Part shown: positions 45,156-53,333 of the stretch, one piece after another
How the letters are laid out: each line of letters starts with the position of its first letter
Numbering within the stretch: position 1 is the first letter of the stretch
NCBI GenBank assembly: GCA_020444065.1
Contig: JAHLLQ010000004.1
Span: forward strand, 62,001-126,000
Direction: 5' to 3'
Length of the DNA: 64,000 bases
Source: a bacterium
GTDB taxonomy: Bacteria > Sumerlaeota > Sumerlaeia > SLMS01 > JAHLLQ01
Program-made: the position numbers and the translations under genes
Notes under the pieces: generated by a model
The model's database searches: none
What the model was told of the DNA's origin: nothing
What the model saw: the letters and a program-made list of their open reading frames with translations, nothing else

Positions 45156-46022
45156 ATGAACCAACGTTTCTATGAGAAAATCGTCGAATGGACCCGCCAG
45201 GGGAAGCGCATCGCGGTCATCTCCGTGATCGAGACCAAGGGGTCCACACCGCGCAAGCCGGGCACGAAGATGCTCGTGACCTCCGATATGGAGATATTCG
45301 GAACCATCGGCGGCGGATGCGTGGAGGCGGACGTCATTTTCGCAGCTCGCGATGTGTTGAAGACCCTCGTTCCGCGGGTTGTCCGCGTCGACATCAAGGC
45401 CAAGTCCGCCGAAGAGATGGACATGCTGTGCGGCGGCGAAATCTCACTCTACGTGGAGCCCGTTATGCCCGATTTCCGACTCGTCATCTGCGGCGGAGGT
45501 CACATCTCGAAGGCCCTCGCGCACGTCGCCACGGGGCTCGACTTCCACATCTCGGTGATCGACGACCGACCGCAGTTTGCGAACACCGATCGCTTCCCCA
45601 GCGCGGATGAAACGCTTGCCGCGCCCTACGAGAAGCTGGCCGAGAAGATCGAACTGACACCCCAGACGTTTGTCGTGATCGTGACTCGCGGGCACCTGGG
45701 CGACGAGGCTTGTCTGCGGCAGGTTCTCAAGACGCCAGCGTGTTTCATCGCAATGATCGGCAGTCGCTCGAAGTGGGCGAACATCAAGAAGAACCTGGCC
45801 GCCGATGGCTTCAAGAAGAAGGACCTCGATCGCGTACACAGCCCGGCCGGTTTGGATATCGGATCGATCACGCCGGAGGAAATCGCCGTCTCCGTGATTG
45901 CTCAGGTCATCCAGGAACGGGCACGCATGATGCGCGAAGGATTCCCCGTGACGGCGAAGCCGCCGAAGCGGCTGCCGACCTCGAAGAAGGCTGCAAAGAA
46001 GACAGCGAAAGCGAAGAAATGA
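45156..46022 (+). CDS. xdhC: XdhC/CoxI-family molybdenum-enzyme maturation factor
   Basis: A 288-residue protein. The N-terminal CoxI domain (VISVIETKGSTPRKPGTKML, CGGEISLYVEP) is followed by a Rossmann-like domain with RLVICGGGHISKALAHVA and GSRSKWANIKKNL. XdhC-like proteins bind molybdenum cofactor, add the sulfido ligand and insert it into xanthine-dehydrogenase-type enzymes. No such enzyme is in the window. A Lys/Ala-rich tail of 20 residues is unusual. The next small gene overlaps the stop (ATGA). GGAAGGAG lies 13 nt before ATG. Confidence 0.9.
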   Translation: MNQRFYEKIVEWTRQGKRIAVISVIETKGSTPRKPGTKMLVTSDMEIFGTIGGGCVEADVIFAARDVLKTLVPRVVRVDIKAKSAEEMDMLCGGEISLYVEPVMPDFRLVICGGGHISKALAHVATGLDFHISVIDDRPQFANTDRFPSADETLAAPYEKLAEKIELTPQTFVVIVTRGHLGDEACLRQVLKTPACFIAMIGSRSKWANIKKNLAADGFKKKDLDRVHSPAGLDIGSITPEEIAVSVIAQVIQERARMMREGFPVTAKPPKRLPTSKKAAKKTAKAKK

Positions 46023-46201
46023 CCGGTGAACCCCAACATGAGCCCTCGAAGCTGGCGTCCGATCTGCGTCTGATCGCCGTCTTCCTGATGGGTTTGTCCA
46101 TGGGGATTTGCCTGATGCTGATCTACACAACGTGGCGAGAGCGCAACTCGCCTCATCCCGCCAGCCCACCGCCCGCGGCGGAACTGGAGCACACCAAGTG
46201 A
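46019..46201 (+). CDS. small single-pass membrane protein
   Basis: A 60-residue protein overlapping xdhC by 4 bp and the WaaE-like gene by 4 bp. It has a short soluble N-terminus, one membrane helix (LIAVFLMGLSMGICLMLIYT) and a Pro-rich tail. The double overlap argues that it is translated. Function unknown. Confidence 0.6.
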   Translation: MTGEPQHEPSKLASDLRLIAVFLMGLSMGICLMLIYTTWRERNSPHPASPPPAAELEHTK

Positions 46202-46980
46202 CTCGCCAGAAGCTCTCCGTCCTGATCCCTGCCGGAAACGAAGAACGCCACATCGCCGACTGCATTGCGTCATCGCGTTTTGCCGACGAAGTCGTCGTGG
46301 TCCTCGATGCCGCCAGCAGTGACCGCACGCGCGAAATCGCCGAGGAGAAAGCCGATCGCGTCCTCGTGCATGAGTACGTCAACTCGGCCGCGCAGAAGAA
46401 CTGGGCGATCCCGCAGATGAGTCACCCGTGGATACTGGTTGTGGACAGCGACGAACGCGTCACGCCCGAGCTGCGCCGCGACATTGAACGCGTTCTCGAA
46501 GCCGACGGCCCGCACGATGGATATCGCATTCATCGGCTGAACCATTTCATGGGCAAGGAAATCCACGGTTGCGGCTGGCAACGTGACGATGTGTTGCGCC
46601 TCTTCCGTCGCGACCGCGGCCAGTACGAAGAAAAGCACGTACACGCCGACATCATTTTCCCAGATGGCAAGCCATCGAGCGTCGGGAATCTTGAGGGCCA
46701 GTTCCTCCACTTCACGTACGAAGATTTCGACAAATACCTGAAGAAGTTCGTGCGCTATACGGAATGGGCAGGCGAGGATCGCGCGCGGAAGACTCCAAAG
46801 GTCGGTTGGCGCCACCTGGCGCTCCGTCCCGTGTGGCGCTTCTTTCGCCAGTTCGTTCTGTTCAAGGGCTATCGCGATGGCAAGACCGGCTTTGTGATCT
46901 GCATGATGGCAGCCTTCTCTGTCTTTCTGAAGTACGCCCGCGTTCTCGAAAAACGCCAGATGGAGGAACGAGAGAAATGA
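46198..46980 (+). CDS. WaaE/KdtX-like glycosyltransferase family 2
   Basis: A 260-residue GT2 enzyme starting at GTG 46198. The N-terminal nucleotide-sugar fold has LSVLIPAGNEERHIADCI, VVVLDAASSDRTREIAE and DSDERVTPEL (DxD-like). The C-terminal part, LHFTYEDFDKYLKKFVRY, is typical of the WaaE/KdtX group that adds a sugar to lipopolysaccharide core. Substrate not proven. It is co-translated with ispE. Confidence 0.8.
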   Translation: MTRQKLSVLIPAGNEERHIADCIASSRFADEVVVVLDAASSDRTREIAEEKADRVLVHEYVNSAAQKNWAIPQMSHPWILVVDSDERVTPELRRDIERVLEADGPHDGYRIHRLNHFMGKEIHGCGWQRDDVLRLFRRDRGQYEEKHVHADIIFPDGKPSSVGNLEGQFLHFTYEDFDKYLKKFVRYTEWAGEDRARKTPKVGWRHLALRPVWRFFRQFVLFKGYRDGKTGFVICMMAAFSVFLKYARVLEKRQMEEREK

Positions 46981-47864
46981 CGGATCATCTGACGCTGTTT
47001 GCGCCCGCGAAGATCAACCTGCACCTGGATATTCTGAAGCGCCGTGCCGATGGGTTCCACGATCTTGCCACGGTGTTTCAGGCGCTCAGATGGGGCGATG
47101 AACTCAAGATCCGAACAATCGATGGCGAGCGCGACGAGTTGAAAGTCACCGGTCCTTTTGCCGGAGACGTGCCGCACGACGAAAGCAACCTTGTCCTGCG
47201 AATCGTGGATCGAGCGCGAGTCGAACTGAACATCGACCAGCGCGTCAGCATCGATCTGCGCAAGAAGGTTCCCGTGCAGGCCGGCCTGGGCGGCGGCAGC
47301 AGCGATGCCGCAGCGGCATTGATCGGATTCGCCGAGCTGTCCGGCATCAGCGCCGAGGATCATAGACTTGTCGATATCGCGGCCGAAGTCGGCAGTGACT
47401 GTGCGTTCTTCATCCGCGGAGGGACGCAGGAGGGCTGGAGCCGCGGCGAGGAACTCGCCGAGTTGCCACTCCGTCACGAGTTCGGCATTGTCGTTGTCGT
47501 CCCCAAGGTCAAGATCTCGACGCGCGAGGCATTCGAGTCACTCACTCCGGGCGACCTTGGTTTGCAGAGCGACGTCGACGGGTTGAAGAACTGGCTTGCC
47601 GCACCGGAAACGCGGTTTCTGCCAGATGTACACAACACGTTCCTCGCACCGCTTTGCAAACGGCATCCTGAGATCGCCAATGCGCTGGACGAACTGAAGG
47701 AACTCGGGGCACAATGGTCGCAACTCAGTGGAACCGGTTCCGCGTGCTTCGGGATTTTCCCCGATTTGAAGACGGCCGAGAAGGCAGCGTCGGAGTACTC
47801 TCTGCCTGCGCAGATTTTGCAGGCCTGCGAGCCTTGGCTGGCGGGCGTCACGTTCCACGCGTGA
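46977..47864 (+). CDS. ispE: 4-diphosphocytidyl-2-C-methyl-D-erythritol kinase
   Basis: A 295-residue GHMP kinase of the MEP isoprenoid pathway. It has FAPAKINLHL at the N-terminus, the ATP loop PVQAGLGGGSSDAAAAL, and QLSGTGSACFGIF near the C-terminus, all typical of IspE. It starts inside the stop of the WaaE-like gene (ATGA) and ends the xdhC run. Lipid carrier synthesis and glycosyltransfer are functionally linked through undecaprenol, but the coupling here is positional. Confidence 0.93.
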   Translation: MTDHLTLFAPAKINLHLDILKRRADGFHDLATVFQALRWGDELKIRTIDGERDELKVTGPFAGDVPHDESNLVLRIVDRARVELNIDQRVSIDLRKKVPVQAGLGGGSSDAAAALIGFAELSGISAEDHRLVDIAAEVGSDCAFFIRGGTQEGWSRGEELAELPLRHEFGIVVVVPKVKISTREAFESLTPGDLGLQSDVDGLKNWLAAPETRFLPDVHNTFLAPLCKRHPEIANALDELKELGAQWSQLSGTGSACFGIFPDLKTAEKAASEYSLPAQILQACEPWLAGVTFHA

Positions 47865-47994
47865 AGGCCAATGCCGTCTCGCGCGAACAATCTTCGGGAA
47901 CTGGGGACGAGTCTGGTTTGTCGGACTACTTGGGAGCACTGCGTTAGGTGATTGGCTGATTCAGCCCACCAAATTCCTCGGGCGAGGTTTTGTC

Positions 47995-48609
47995 ATGGCA
48001 AAGAACACTGTGAAATATGCGCTTAGCAGCTTATTGTTAATCCCTCTGCTTCTGGCTGGATGCGCGAAAGAATCTTTTGAAATCCGCGATGTGGACCCCG
48101 GGAAAGCTGGCGAAGTGCGGTCCCTCGGGCCGGAGAGCCAGGACGTCAAGCGCGTGGCCGATCTGATGATGCGATCGCTGCTTCAGTCGTCGGCGATCCA
48201 GAATTCTCCGAATGCACCAACGATCGCGATGTTGCCGATGGTCAACAATACCCGTTACGCGTTCAACAAGGAGGTCTTTACGACGCTGCTGAAGGCTCAG
48301 TTGAACCGCGACTCGGATGGAGCAATGTACTTCATCGGGCGCGACGCGATGGAAGACATCGAAGCCGAACGCGACGCCAAGCGCGCTGGCGAAGTCGACT
48401 TTGATCCGGATCGCGAAACACGTACTGTTGCCGGCGCCGACTTCTTCCTGAAAGGCCGCGTCGACGGCCTCTCGACCGCCAGCCGCGAGGGCCAGTCGGA
48501 CTACATGGTCTACGCCTTCAAGCTGATCGACGCCGAGTCCGGCATCGAAGTGTGGGAAGACCTGTTCGAGGTGAAGAAGGAAGGCCGCGACGACGTGATC
48601 TATCGCTAA
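47995..48609 (+). CDS. lpoB: LpoB-like penicillin-binding-protein activator
   Basis: A 204-residue lipoprotein with lipobox LLLAGC (Cys about 23) and the LpoB fold: VADLMMRSLLQSSAIQNS, PTIAMLPMVNNTRYAFNKEVFTTLLK. LpoB stimulates the class A penicillin-binding protein PBP1b from the outer membrane. It starts the second plus-strand cluster, followed by a COG3014-like protein and a YcfL-like protein, the same trio found in many Gammaproteobacteria. Confidence 0.87.
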   Translation: MAKNTVKYALSSLLLIPLLLAGCAKESFEIRDVDPGKAGEVRSLGPESQDVKRVADLMMRSLLQSSAIQNSPNAPTIAMLPMVNNTRYAFNKEVFTTLLKAQLNRDSDGAMYFIGRDAMEDIEAERDAKRAGEVDFDPDRETRTVAGADFFLKGRVDGLSTASREGQSDYMVYAFKLIDAESGIEVWEDLFEVKKEGRDDVIYR

Positions 48610-48675
48610 CCCTGGGAGCGCCGGCGCCTTGCCGGCAAGTCGTGCCTGAACGACGATTCCCAAGGAAAACGCCTC

Positions 48676-49995
48676 ATGCTTCAGCCCCGCACACATCTTG
48701 CCGGCTTCCTCGCCTGCTGCGCCTTGGCCTTGGTGCTCCTCTCTGGCTGTGCCGTGCGTTATCAGCAGGGCCTTCCCCCCGGAATGCAGGGCGTCTTTGT
48801 GCCGGACACGTATCAGGGTCGATTCATTGAGCTCGAAACGGAGGGCGAACGGAACTGGGTTCTGAATCTTGATGAACTCGCTCTTCAGGCGTTGAAGAAT
48901 GGGGATCACGACCTGGCCAAACGCGCACTCGACGAAGCGATACTCCTGATCGAGATCATCTACGGCGACAGCGATCAGGCTCAACGCGCACGGACGCTCT
49001 TCTTCGAGGAAGATTCGAAAATCTTCAAGGGCGACCCTTACGAACGCTCGATGACGTATTTCTATCGCGGCGTCCTCTACATGAACGACGCCGATTGGGA
49101 TAACGCGCGCGCCTGTTTCCGCAGCGCCATCCTGCAGGACGCCTTCACCGAGGAATCACAGAACGCCGGCGACTGGGCGATCTTCGACTACCTGATCGGT
49201 GTCTGCGAAGTTCGACTCGGCCGTCCCGACTACGCACAGGAAGCCTTTGCCCGCGCGCAGAAAACGTACGCGGGATTCCGCGATCGGTATTACGATTTAT
49301 CAGGCGATTCCATGTCCCGGCTGCAGGTCGGGGAGTTCCTTCCGCCCTTCACGCCTCTGGACAATCTGCTAGTTCTCGTTCAGACCGGAACCGCGCCGAA
49401 GAAAGTGGCCGAGGGCAACTACGGCGAGTTCCTGGCCTTCCTGCCCGGTCGGGGAACAGGCGGGCGTCCCGACATCTCCGTCGATGGCCGCCCTGCCGGC
49501 GCGCCGGTTGTTGCGGATTCGCTGTTCTATCAGGCCGCGACCCGTGGCGGGCGTGAACTCGATGCAATTCTCGGACGCCAGGCGCAATTCAAAGAAGGAA
49601 CGGAAGCTGTCGCGACGACGAGCGCCTACGCCGGCGCCGTCGTTCTCAACGAAGGACTCCGCCACCGAGACGACGACACCGCGGTGGCCGGCGCGATTCT
49701 GCTCGCCGCGGGAATCATCGTCCAGGGACTGTCCGACCTGATGAAACCAAACGCCGACGTGCGTGCCTGGACGACGCTCCCCGATGCGATCGGTGCCTGG
49801 CCCGCCATGTTGCCGGCGGGGGAGCACAAAGTTTCCGTCGGATACGGCAGCGGCCCCGCGTCGGCCATCGTCGATCTCTCGAATCCCGGAACAGGATTGA
49901 CCGTATTGCTCGCTTTCCCGGCGCCCAATCAGACGCTTGTCGCGCCTCAGAAGAAACAAGAATGGATACTCGCTCCAGAAAGGACCGAACCATGA
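48676..49995 (+). CDS. COG3014-like lipoprotein
   Basis: A 439-residue lipoprotein with lipobox VLLSGC. Residues about 60-215 are TPR-like helical repeats (ALKNGDHDLAKRALDEAI, YERSMTYFYRGVLYMNDADWDNARACFRSAI); the C-terminal half is beta-rich with a conserved GRPAGAPVVADSLF segment. This matches the uncharacterised COG3014 proteins linked with lpoB. It overlaps the YcfL-like gene by 4 bp. Confidence 0.75.
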   Translation: MLQPRTHLAGFLACCALALVLLSGCAVRYQQGLPPGMQGVFVPDTYQGRFIELETEGERNWVLNLDELALQALKNGDHDLAKRALDEAILLIEIIYGDSDQAQRARTLFFEEDSKIFKGDPYERSMTYFYRGVLYMNDADWDNARACFRSAILQDAFTEESQNAGDWAIFDYLIGVCEVRLGRPDYAQEAFARAQKTYAGFRDRYYDLSGDSMSRLQVGEFLPPFTPLDNLLVLVQTGTAPKKVAEGNYGEFLAFLPGRGTGGRPDISVDGRPAGAPVVADSLFYQAATRGGRELDAILGRQAQFKEGTEAVATTSAYAGAVVLNEGLRHRDDDTAVAGAILLAAGIIVQGLSDLMKPNADVRAWTTLPDAIGAWPAMLPAGEHKVSVGYGSGPASAIVDLSNPGTGLTVLLAFPAPNQTLVAPQKKQEWILAPERTEP

Positions 49996-50429
49996 ATTCG
50001 ATGACTGCAAAAAAGTGGGGACGGAGTTTCGCCATCGCATCGCTGCTGCTCATTGCGGTGCTTGCCATCGCCTGTGGGCGCTCGAAGGCTCCCGATATGG
50101 CGCGTTGGGATGAAGAAGCCATCTACGCCGCCAAGTTCCCCGTCAACATTCTCGACCCCGACCTGCGCAACAAGGTCGCCGCCGACATGTACGACGCGGA
50201 GCGGCTCGACGACGGGCGGATCCTCGTGCGTGCAAATCTGCGCAATTCCACAAAGGAACCGCTTCACGTCGAAGCCCGCGCCGTCTTCAAAGACAAGACC
50301 GGTATGTCCACCGGCGACGAAACGGAATGGAAGCCGCTCTTCTTCGCGCCCCAGCAGATTCAGACCTACATCGCCGAATCGCAGAGCACCGAAGCGACCC
50401 GCTACACCATCGAGGTCCGGCGGCCGTGA
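49992..50429 (+). CDS. YcfL-like (DUF1425) lipoprotein
   Basis: A 145-residue periplasmic protein. The signal peptide ends in LAIAC, a degenerate lipobox. The domain has VRANLRNSTKEPLHVEARAVF and EWKPLFFAPQQIQTYIAES, matching DUF1425/YcfL, the partner of LpoB in E. coli's ycfL-lpoB pair. The stop overlaps the GTG of the ASCH gene. Confidence 0.75.
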   Translation: MNSMTAKKWGRSFAIASLLLIAVLAIACGRSKAPDMARWDEEAIYAAKFPVNILDPDLRNKVAADMYDAERLDDGRILVRANLRNSTKEPLHVEARAVFKDKTGMSTGDETEWKPLFFAPQQIQTYIAESQSTEATRYTIEVRRP

Positions 50430-50821
50430 GGCTGAAGCGCATTCAGTTCTGGGGACGGGATGAATACGACGATCACCTTCTTCAGGAAATCCTGGATGGA
50501 CTGAAGACGGCGACCGTGTGTCCCGCGCGAGAATTCGACGTACCCGCCGGCGAATACGACGACGGCGGGTACGCGGTTGGGGATATTGTGGAGGTCTACG
50601 ATAACCGGCCCGAGCCGCAGTTGCGCTGCCGAATCGAGATCACAGAAGTCTACAACGTGCCGTTCGGCGACATTCCGGAGAAACTCTGGCGTGGCGAGGC
50701 GACATCCAGCGCCGAAGATTTCCGCGATGCCCACCGCCGCTGTTGGCCGGACCTTGACCTGACCGACGACTTCCCGCTGACCGCAACGCACTTCCGCCTT
50801 GTGGAAGTCGTGCAGGCCTAA
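50426..50821 (+). CDS. ASCH-domain protein
   Basis: A 131-residue protein starting at GTG 50426, overlapping the YcfL-like stop by 4 bp. It has RIQFWGRDEYDDHLLQEILDGLKTATVCP with the ASCH core K-T-A-T, and a beta-barrel with IEITEVYNVPFGDI. ASCH domains bind RNA or act on modified nucleosides such as N4-acetylcytidine. Function here open. It converges with the homocysteine methyltransferase fusion, 3 bp apart. Confidence 0.8.
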   Translation: MRLKRIQFWGRDEYDDHLLQEILDGLKTATVCPAREFDVPAGEYDDGGYAVGDIVEVYDNRPEPQLRCRIEITEVYNVPFGDIPEKLWRGEATSSAEDFRDAHRRCWPDLDLTDDFPLTATHFRLVEVVQA

Positions 50822-50824
50822 GGC

Positions 50825-52714
50825 CTACGCCTCGATCCGATCCTTGGCGACTTCGAGCACTTCGAGTGCGGATTCGACGCGGTTGAACGGCGGCATGATG
50901 TACGTGCCCTGCACATGCGGCAGAGCTGTCGCGAGTGCTTCGCGTGCGATCTCGATGCCGGTGTCGCGTGCCGTGTCTTTGTCCGGGCAAGCCTTCATAC
51001 GCTCGCGAATCGCCTCGGGCACCTGCATGCCGGGAACTTCCTTGTGCAGGAACTCCGCGTTGCGATAGCTGGCCAGCGGCAAAATGCCGATCAGGATCGG
51101 AACGCCGAAGTCCGCAACGCGTTCGTAGAAGCGCTCGAACAGCGACTGCTCGTACACCGGTTGCGTCAGGATGTACTCGGCGCCGGCATTGATCTTCTGC
51201 TTCAGTCGATCGATTTCCAGATCCAGGTCGATCGCGCCAGGATTGGCGCCGCAACCGAGGAAGAGCTTTGTCGGATCGCCCTTCAGCGGATTGCCCGCCA
51301 AGTCCATCCCGTTGTTCAGGCGATCGCCGATCTTCAGCGCACCGATCGCGTCCACATCGTACACGGCCGTCGCGAACGGGTAATCGCCGAGCTTCGGCGG
51401 GTCGCCGGTGATCATCAGGATGTTGTGAATCCCCAGCGCGTTGGCGCCGATCAAGTCGCCCTGCATTCCAAGCAGATTCCGATCGCGGCAGCAGAAGTGC
51501 GCGATGGGCTCGATCCCGCCGACCTGTCGATCAAGCAGCACGGCCATATCCACCGGGCCCATGCGAGCAGTCGCCCGCGGACCGTCTGCGATGTTGATGC
51601 AATCCACGCCCGCATCGCGGCACTGAGCCGCGCGTTCCAAAGACCTCGTCGCGTCGGTTCCCACCGGCGGGTCGATTTCGATCGAGACGACAAACTTGCC
51701 GGCGCGCAATCTCTCCGCCATGCGAGAGGGAGTTTCGGCGCATTTCTTCGCGACCTTCGTCGAGGCTGTACCGACTTCGATGTGAGGTGTCTTCTCCGCC
51801 TCGCCCGGTTGCAGCATCTTGATGGAAGACTTGATCGCCTTAATGTGGCTCGGGTGCGCTCCGCAGGAACCGCCGATCAGAACGGCGCCGTGCTGGATGC
51901 CGCGCCGCAGAATCTCCATGAAGTACTCCGGCGTCGACAGGTGCAGCGTCTGATCGTCGTGTCGCACCGGCATGCCTGTTCCGGGCAGCAGCGCCAGCGG
52001 CTTCTTCGTGTACGGGCGGACTGCTTCCAACGTTTGCACCAGCGCATTCGCTCCGGGCCCGTCGTTGAAGCCGACAACATCCGCCGGCATCGAATTCAGC
52101 GCGCGGCCGATCGCTTCCGGTCCATCGCCGAAGCGTGTTGCGTGCTGCTCATTGATCAACACCAGCGCGACGACCGGAATCTCGGGAGCCAGTTCTTTTG
52201 CTTCCGTCACCACCAGCTCAAGCGTCGGCAGGTGGGAGAAGCTCTCGATGAAGAACGCGTCGACGCCGCCTTCGAGCAAGTACTCGAGCTGCTCGCGATA
52301 GACGCTGCGCAAGGTCTCCTCGCTCGCGGCGTCGGCGTTGCCTTCGAACTCCGCACCTGGCGGACCGACTGTGCCCGCCACCCAGCAAGCGCCCAGTGCC
52401 GCCTGCTGCGCGAGCTGCACCCCGGCGAGGTTGATCTCCCGCACCTTGTCCGCCATGCCGTACTTGGCCAGCTTCAGTCGATGGGCGCTGAACGTGTTGG
52501 TTTCAAGCAACTCGGCGCCGGCCTGGATGAACTCCAGGTGGATGCTCTTGACCAAATGCCCTCGGCTGAGATTCAGGCTCTCGAACGAGGTGTTGATGTA
52601 GACGCCGCGATCGTAGATCATCGTGCCCATCGGCCCATCGGCCAGCACGACGCGCTTAGCCAAAGCCTCGAGCAGGCTTGGACGTTTCTCGATCGGAGAC
52701 GGGGAATCGGTCAT
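50825..52714 (-). CDS. homocysteine S-methyltransferase / methylenetetrahydrofolate reductase fusion (methyltransferase zinc site degenerate)
   Basis: A 629-residue protein. The N-terminal barrel (about 1-310) matches homocysteine S-methyltransferases (LADGPMGTMIYDRG, TNTFSAHRLKL). The C-terminal barrel (about 330-629) is methylenetetrahydrofolate reductase (FVVSIEIDPPVGTD, HFCCRDRNLLGMQGD, NILMITGDPP). In the methyltransferase the zinc cysteine of GxNC is Asp (GFNDGPGA) and the first Cys of GGCCG is Ser (GGSCGAHP), leaving one of three. The MTHFR part looks normal. The start is ATG 52714 after GGAAGG. A promoter and palindrome lie upstream. Confidence 0.85.
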   Translation of the reverse strand: MTDSPSPIEKRPSLLEALAKRVVLADGPMGTMIYDRGVYINTSFESLNLSRGHLVKSIHLEFIQAGAELLETNTFSAHRLKLAKYGMADKVREINLAGVQLAQQAALGACWVAGTVGPPGAEFEGNADAASEETLRSVYREQLEYLLEGGVDAFFIESFSHLPTLELVVTEAKELAPEIPVVALVLINEQHATRFGDGPEAIGRALNSMPADVVGFNDGPGANALVQTLEAVRPYTKKPLALLPGTGMPVRHDDQTLHLSTPEYFMEILRRGIQHGAVLIGGSCGAHPSHIKAIKSSIKMLQPGEAEKTPHIEVGTASTKVAKKCAETPSRMAERLRAGKFVVSIEIDPPVGTDATRSLERAAQCRDAGVDCINIADGPRATARMGPVDMAVLLDRQVGGIEPIAHFCCRDRNLLGMQGDLIGANALGIHNILMITGDPPKLGDYPFATAVYDVDAIGALKIGDRLNNGMDLAGNPLKGDPTKLFLGCGANPGAIDLDLEIDRLKQKINAGAEYILTQPVYEQSLFERFYERVADFGVPILIGILPLASYRNAEFLHKEVPGMQVPEAIRERMKACPDKDTARDTGIEIAREALATALPHVQGTYIMPPFNRVESALEVLEVAKDRIEA

Positions 52715-52747
52715 GGCTGTCAGCCCTTCCGTTGGAATCGAATCCAC

Positions 52748-52775
52748 GTATCATGATATGATGATGTGTTGTCAA
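52748..52775 (-). promoter_or_regulatory. promoter with palindromic operator of the methyltransferase/MTHFR gene
   Basis: On the minus strand, TTGACA (52770-52775) and TGATAC (52748-52753) are 16 bp apart, a good sigma-70-like promoter. The perfect palindrome TATCATGATA (52749-52758) overlaps the -10 element, where a repressor could block transcription. The bound regulator is unknown. Confidence 0.55.
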
Positions 52776-52791
52776 CGCCAAAATCTGTCAT

Positions 52792-53193
52792 TCAGCTCTT
52801 CTTCGCCCGTCTCTTCTTCGCAAGGTCCTCGATTTTGGCGCGAACCCGCCGGAGCAGACGGCGCGCCCAGGCGAACTCGATTCCCAGGATCGCAATGCCG
52901 GCCGGGATCACGATGATCGCCGGGCCAGGCGTGAAGATCATCACAAGTCCAGCCAGCACAACGACCGACCCGACGATCAAGACGATCAGTTTACGGACTT
53001 GCCGGAAACCGCCCACCGCCAGTCGAGCCGTAGGAGATTCTTCCCAGCCGCCGTTTGCGATCTCTCGGCGGAGGCGCTCGCGACGGCGAGCCTCGCGATC
53101 CGCGCTGCTGCCCTTCGCCTGTCGGCCCCATGTCCGAACCCACGCCCAGCTCGCGCTCAGCAGTCCTCTCGATTCTGTATGGGTCGCGTTCAT
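52792..53193 (-). CDS. PGPGW transmembrane protein
   Basis: A 133-residue protein. After a basic N-terminal half there are two membrane helices, VRKLIVLIVGSVVVLAGLVM and IIVIPAGIAILGIEFAWA, joined by IFTPGPA, the mark of the TMEM_PGPGW family, followed by a basic tail. Function unknown. ATG 53193 has GGAG at 6 nt. Opposite strand to the M28 peptidase gene. Confidence 0.75.
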   Translation of the reverse strand: MNATHTESRGLLSASWAWVRTWGRQAKGSSADREARRRERLRREIANGGWEESPTARLAVGGFRQVRKLIVLIVGSVVVLAGLVMIFTPGPAIIVIPAGIAILGIEFAWARRLLRRVRAKIEDLAKKRRAKKS

Positions 53194-53333
53194 GCTGACT
53201 CCGGGGTGTTTCCTGGGACGAATCGACGCGGAAGGAACGCGATTCGCCTCCCGCTTGTCCAATGGAGCGACGATCGTGCCGCGGCCGTGGAATGGCCGTT
53301 GCCAAGCTCGCTGCCACGGAACAGGATTCCACC

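Noticed and set aside
50915-52756. 613-residue open frame on the plus strand
   Set aside because: Antisense to the methyltransferase/MTHFR gene; low-complexity Arg/Val/His composition.
52715-52791. SAM riboswitch upstream of the methyltransferase/MTHFR gene
   Set aside because: Only 77 bp lie upstream, with a sigma-70-like promoter taking part of it; no riboswitch core is visible.
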